From Mucilaginibacter xinganensis (GTDB taxonomy: Bacteria > Bacteroidota > Bacteroidia > Sphingobacteriales > Sphingobacteriaceae), in NCBI GenBank assembly GCA_026225055.1, contig JAMFSA010000083.1:1-61564 (forward strand): DNA of 61,564 nucleotides, read 5' to 3'. Position numbers and translations under genes: made by a program. The notes beneath the pieces were generated by a model. That model did no database searches and was not told where the DNA came from. It worked only from the letters and a program-made list of their open reading frames with translations. Every line of letters begins with the position of its first letter. The stretch's first letter is position 1. This document shows, in pieces, positions 58,033 through 61,564 of the stretch.

Positions 58033-58563
58033 GTGAGTATTATAAAAGAGCAAAAAGCCATCAGCGCCGTATTGGATGATTACCGTAAGCAGCTGGATCT
58101 TATCCCCGACGATGCATTTGATGTAACACCTCCGGCAGGCGGCTGGTCGTGCGCCGAAGTTTACTCGCACATTATGCAGGCCAGCATGGCATCAACCATA
58201 GCTATGGAGCGCTGCACCCACGGTACCGCCAAGCCAACCAATAAAAAGCTGAACTTTTGGGGCATGTATGTAATGCTCACGAACCGTTTTCCACCCATTA
58301 AGATAAAGGTACCACCAAAGGTGGAGGCTAAATGGCCCGCCACAAAAATAAGCAAGGAAGATGCCCGTAACCTCATCATTAAACTGCGCAAGCGCGTTGA
58401 TGAAATGGCAATACTTATCAACACTACCCCCTCGGTGCGCCGCTCGCAGCACCCGCGCTTGGGCATGCTGAATGCCGAGCAATGGCTCAAATTTATCCGC
58501 ATACACTTACAGCATCACTTAAGGCAGATTGGCAGGGTTAAAAAAGAGATGAAAATCGCCTGA
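58033..58563 (+). CDS. DinB-like protein
   Basis: 176 residues from GTG 58033, chosen because a DinB domain starts here (SIIKEQKAISAVLDDYRKQL) and the region before it is intergenic. Four-helix metal-binding fold: PPAGGWSCAEVYSHIMQASM carries the first histidine and IRIHLQHHLRQIGRVKKEM the second cluster. The family includes thiol transferases and proteins of unknown role. Substrate unknown. Confidence 0.82.
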   Translation: MSIIKEQKAISAVLDDYRKQLDLIPDDAFDVTPPAGGWSCAEVYSHIMQASMASTIAMERCTHGTAKPTNKKLNFWGMYVMLTNRFPPIKIKVPPKVEAKWPATKISKEDARNLIIKLRKRVDEMAILINTTPSVRRSQHPRLGMLNAEQWLKFIRIHLQHHLRQIGRVKKEMKIA

Positions 58564-58686
58564 TTTTTGCTTGTATATGCCAGTCTAACAAATGTTTATA
58601 ACTTCCGTTAAACTATTATCTTTTAATACAGTCTTAACATATAGATAATCTGTTATATTGATATTTGCCTTTAAATTTAATTGATA

Positions 58687-58797
58687 ATGAATTTTGAGTA
58701 TTCTTATCTGGTTGTTGTAGTGTTGCTGTCGTTACTGGCAGTGTTCTATATCAGCCCTTACGAACTAAGTGTTAATGAAGAAGACGACAACGAATAA
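58687..58797 (+). CDS. Tiny single-pass membrane protein (36 aa)
   Basis: ATG 58687 to TAA 58797: MNFEYSYLVVVVLLSLLAVF then YISPYELSVNEEDDNE. One membrane helix and an acidic tail. It sits alone in an intergenic gap with AT-rich upstream sequence that includes GATATTTG (one mismatch to a -7 box). Confidence 0.45.
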   Translation: MNFEYSYLVVVVLLSLLAVFYISPYELSVNEEDDNE

Positions 58798-58869
58798 GTG
58801 TCGGAACTGTAACCCTTTCTCAAATTACCGGATTAAAAACCGGTCCGGACAATCAACCCCCAAACTTTC

Positions 58870-59724
58870 ATGGCAAAACGCGAAGTAGATATAGTAGTTA
58901 TATCCGATGTGCATTTAGGTACCTACGGATGTCATTCAAAGGAATTGCTTAAATACCTGAAAAGTATTAAGCCCAAAACTTTGATCCTGAACGGCGATAT
59001 CATTGATATATGGCAGTTCAGCAAATCCTACTGGCCCGAGGCGCATATGAAGGTGGTGCGCCGTATCCTGAAATTTGTTACCGAAGGCATCCCGGTGTAT
59101 TACCTAACCGGTAACCACGATGAAATGCTGCGCAAGTTTGCCGATTTTAATATGGGGTCGTTCCAGTTATCCAACAAAATAGTTTTAAATATTGATGGCA
59201 AAAAAGCCTGGATCTTTCATGGTGATGTTTTTGATGTTACCATGCAGCATTCCAAATGGCTGGCCAAACTGGGCGCGGTAGGGTACGATACACTTATTAT
59301 TTTAAACAGTATTACCAACTGGTTTTTGACCGCCATGGGTCGTGAAAAGATGAGCTTTTCCCAAAAAGTAAAGGCCAGATTTAAGGATGCCGTGAAATTC
59401 ATCAACCAGTTTGAGCAAACCGCAGCCGACCTGGCTGTTGACAAAAACTACCAGTATGTGATCTGCGGGCATATCCACCATGCTGAGATCAGGAAGATAG
59501 AATCGACCGAGAAAAATGGCAGCGTGGTGTACCTAAACTCGGGCGACTGGGTGGAGAGCCTTACCGCGCTGGAGTACCACAACAAGCAGTGGAAAATATT
59601 TCAATATAAACCCGAAGATTTCATTAAAGACGAAAACGAAGACGACAATACCGATGCCGAGGACCTGGATGCTAAAATGGATGTGAAAAATCTGTTGGAA
59701 ATATTCAGGCAGGATAAGGGGTAA
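58870..59724 (+). CDS. LpxH-like metallophosphatase (UDP-2,3-diacylglucosamine diphosphatase family)
   Basis: 284 residues. Calcineurin-like motifs are all visible: DVHLG (D13, H15), NGDIIDIW (D43), GNHD (about 77-80), HGDVFD and GHIHHAEI. The arrangement is that of LpxH-like enzymes, which make lipid X during lipid A synthesis at the inner membrane. The C-terminus is an acidic extension (DENEDDNTDAEDLDAKMD) not needed for catalysis. Bacteroidota often have more than one such paralogue, so the exact substrate is not certain. Confidence 0.85.
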   Translation: MAKREVDIVVISDVHLGTYGCHSKELLKYLKSIKPKTLILNGDIIDIWQFSKSYWPEAHMKVVRRILKFVTEGIPVYYLTGNHDEMLRKFADFNMGSFQLSNKIVLNIDGKKAWIFHGDVFDVTMQHSKWLAKLGAVGYDTLIILNSITNWFLTAMGREKMSFSQKVKARFKDAVKFINQFEQTAADLAVDKNYQYVICGHIHHAEIRKIESTEKNGSVVYLNSGDWVESLTALEYHNKQWKIFQYKPEDFIKDENEDDNTDAEDLDAKMDVKNLLEIFRQDKG

Positions 59725-59755
59725 TATAGCAGATTAATTACTTATTCATATATTT

Positions 59756-59780
59756 AAGCCACCTAACGAGTGGCTTTTTT
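59756..59780 (+). terminator. Terminator directly before the next start codon
   Basis: AAGCCAC (59756-59762), loop CTAACGA, GTGGCTT (59770-59776), then T to 59780. ATG 59787 follows after 6 bases. Confidence 0.85.
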
Positions 59781-59786
59781 ATTTAT

Positions 59787-60203
59787 ATGATGAGAACAAA
59801 AAACTTTGTATGGTATTGGAATATTGTGTATTACTTTGTTTATCGTTTTTTAGTAAATCAATCCTTCTCCCGACCCACAATGCATGCAGGTATATTTATG
59901 GGCATTTTACTCATCAATATAGGTTGGAGCATTTTCAATTTTTGCCAATACTTTTTTAAATCTTCATTAAGCGATTGGATATACAAGAATGGAACCAATG
60001 AAATTCTATTTTTATTTATATTAATAGTACCATCAATTCTTTTCAATAATTATTTCTTAATTAAGAATGATGAATCTTTACAATATTTTTCTGAGTTTGA
60101 TGAAATGAAATCGGAAGAAAAAAATAGATACATGTGGGTAAGTATCATTGCCGTTTTACTAATATGGGTGATTTTTGTATTTAGTTTTAAATCTATGCGA
60201 TAA
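59787..60203 (+). CDS. Small membrane protein, AT-rich
   Basis: 138 residues with three membrane segments (GIFMGILLINIGWSIFNFCQ, EILFLFILIVPSILFNNYFL, WVSIIAVLLIWVIFVFSF) and a charged loop (EFDEMKSEEKNRYM). Notably more AT-rich than its neighbours, like the 53744 and 57542 genes. Starts 6 bases after a terminator. No family recognised. Confidence 0.65.
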   Translation: MMRTKNFVWYWNIVYYFVYRFLVNQSFSRPTMHAGIFMGILLINIGWSIFNFCQYFFKSSLSDWIYKNGTNEILFLFILIVPSILFNNYFLIKNDESLQYFSEFDEMKSEEKNRYMWVSIIAVLLIWVIFVFSFKSMR

Positions 60204-60297
60204 TTACTAAGATAATTCAATCTGAAACACTACACTAGTCTGAATCTTTCACCACAAGCCATTTTTCTTTACTAACTTTCCCCCGCATTTATCGCGC

Positions 60298-61287
60298 ATG
60301 AAAATACTTTACGCCATACAGGGAACGGGGAACGGCCACATCAGCCGCGCGCGCGAAATTGTGCCCCTGCTGCAGCAATATGGCGAGCTCGACCTGCTGG
60401 TGAGCGGTACCCAAGCCGAAGTTAGCCTCTCGCAGCCGCTTAAATACCGCTTTCATGGATTTAGCTTTGTGTTCGGTACAAAGGGCGGGGTTGATAATTG
60501 GGCTACCTTTAAGATCATGAACTTACCTCAGCTCTGGCGCGATATGCACAGCCTGCCGCTCAGTCAGTACGATCTGGTCATTAACGATTTTGAGCCCGTT
60601 AGCGCCTGGGCCTGCAGGTTGCAAAAAATTCCCTCGGTATCATTAAGCCACCAGTGTTCATTTGTATCGCCAAATACCCCACGCCCTGCCAAATGGAACT
60701 ATGCTGAGTGGTTGTTTAAATATTATTCGCCAACCACGCACCATATCGGGTTCCACTTTGAGCGTTATGCCGATTTTATCCATACCCCGGTTATCCGCAG
60801 CGAGATCCGCAATATGGAAACATCAAACAAGGGTCATTACAGCGTTTACCTGCCTGCTTATGATGATAAAATATTGTTTAAGCACCTGAGCAGGGCAAAG
60901 GATGTAGAGTGGCACATCTTTTCCAAACGACAAAAAACGCCGCACCGCGAAGGTAACGTACATATCTTCCCGGTAAATAACGAGGAGTTTAATAACAGCC
61001 TGGCCAGCTGCGAGGGCCTGCTCACCGGCGGTGGCTTCGAAGGTCCTGCGGAGGCGCTTTTCCTAAAAAAGAAGGTGCTAATGATCCCCATGACTGGTCA
61101 GTACGAGCAGCGCTGCAACGCGCTATCGGCATCAAAACTGGGTGTGCCGGTCATAAATGAAATTGATGATCACTTTGATACCCAAATTAACGACTGGCTT
61201 AAAAATGGCAAAGTAATACCGGTGAATTTCCCCGATGAAACGGCTAGGATAGTTGATGATATGATTAAAAAGTATGCGAGGCAGTAA
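60298..61287 (+). CDS. Glycosyltransferase (GT28/Glyco_trans_1_3-like)
   Basis: 329 residues with a GT-B fold. Seen: KILYAIQGTGNGHISRAREI, the UDP-glycosyltransferase-like opening with the GNGH motif; YDLVINDFEPVSAWACRL; IPSVSLSHQCSF; and the C-terminal nucleotide-binding part LASCEGLLTGGGFEGPAEAL, PMTGQYEQRCNALSASKLGV. This is the pattern of conserved Bacteroidota glycosyltransferases related to MurG and diacylglycerol glucosyltransferases. Acceptor unknown; it might make a glycolipid. Confidence 0.87.
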   Translation: MKILYAIQGTGNGHISRAREIVPLLQQYGELDLLVSGTQAEVSLSQPLKYRFHGFSFVFGTKGGVDNWATFKIMNLPQLWRDMHSLPLSQYDLVINDFEPVSAWACRLQKIPSVSLSHQCSFVSPNTPRPAKWNYAEWLFKYYSPTTHHIGFHFERYADFIHTPVIRSEIRNMETSNKGHYSVYLPAYDDKILFKHLSRAKDVEWHIFSKRQKTPHREGNVHIFPVNNEEFNNSLASCEGLLTGGGFEGPAEALFLKKKVLMIPMTGQYEQRCNALSASKLGVPVINEIDDHFDTQINDWLKNGKVIPVNFPDETARIVDDMIKKYARQ

Positions 61288-61297
61288 AGAATTTTTT

Positions 61298-61450
61298 GCC
61301 CTCTTTGCGACTTGTCGCAGAGAGGGCCGACCAGCGTAGCGCAGTCGGGGTGAGTCAACGGAGCGCGCAAAGACTATCCCGCGTTGTCGCCCGCATATTT
61401 TACTCACCCGGTCGTTGCTACGCTCGACCACCCTCTCTGCGACTTGGTGA
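61298..61450. repeat. Compound palindromic repeat, copy 2
   Basis: Second copy of the element at 56630-56790. It starts with a CCCTCT...AGAGAGGG stem around TGCGAC-TT-GTCGCA, shares GTCGGGGTGAGTC and ACTCACCCGGTCGTTGCT, and ends CGACCACCCTCTCTGCGACT. It directly follows the glycosyltransferase stop. The last 110 bases of the window show no gene. Confidence 0.8.
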
Positions 61451-61564
61451 CTGTTGCGCAACTATAGTGTTATAATTTTGAGATTATAACTTGTTTTTGC
61501 AATATTGATTAAAACGAGAGCAGCAAGTTTGTATCACCTAAGTGGTTTAATCGTATAGATAGCG

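Noticed and set aside
61132..61461. Minus-strand frame over the 3' end of the last glycosyltransferase
   Set aside because: It overlaps a well-supported gene and the palindromic repeat, and its translation matches that from the other repeat copy.

Overview
The window looks like a chromosome segment of a Bacteroidota bacterium, most likely Sphingobacteriaceae (Mucilaginibacter/Pedobacter-like). Reasons: TAnnTTTG-type -7 promoter boxes, almost no Shine-Dalgarno sequences, a short lipobox lipoprotein, YfhO and DUF4834 family proteins, and moderate-GC host genes next to AT-rich accessory genes. The genus is inference.

Layout. 1-2883: the 3' part of typA and a Big_2/LamG surface lipoprotein. 2967-10821: a cell-surface polysaccharide locus with four glycosyltransferases, two methyltransferases, a Wzx-type flippase and a hexapeptide acetyltransferase. 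10818-11408: a DUF433/DUF5615 toxin-antitoxin-like pair. 11541-16644: two tandem YfhO paralogues with duplicated promoters. 16796-17350: two small membrane proteins. About 17426-53462: a ~36 kb integrated tailed-phage genome. 53744-61287: uvrB, a YjjG-like HAD phosphatase, a DinB-like protein, an LpxH-like phosphatase, a glycosyltransferase and AT-rich orphan genes. Compound palindromic repeats sit between host genes.

The prophage starts with a tyrosine integrase and a convergent gene that has its own promoter and dyad. Then come 1.4 kb of non-coding DNA (mini-hairpins, GTTGAAGAT repeats, eleven CGTACATA iterons, and an RNA predicted to form a pseudoknot just before the next gene) and an early region of small unknown genes separated by paired GC-rich hairpins. 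That region includes a short RNA candidate with promoter, operator-like dyad and terminator, a PD-(D/E)XK-like protein and a sigma-like protein. The late region runs small and large terminase, tail-chaperone-like gene with a probable -1 frameshift, tail and fibre genes, tape measure, protease, scaffold, capsid, tail tube, portal, connectors, lysozyme and holin. Terminase is thus far from portal and capsid. AT-rich genes on the opposite strand interrupt the late region at intervals. I recognise no CI/Cro repressor, helicase, primase or polymerase.

The strongest unexplained signal is a 9-base motif, CCTATTACC, 6-23 bases before the start codons of at least nine late genes. It is often paired with a downstream complement (AATAGG or GGTAAT), so it can form a small hairpin. 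With an early element (GATGTATTTATAATTAAA) and the sigma-like gene, it suggests phage-specific control of early and late genes. All functional statements come from reading the sequence; no database search was run.
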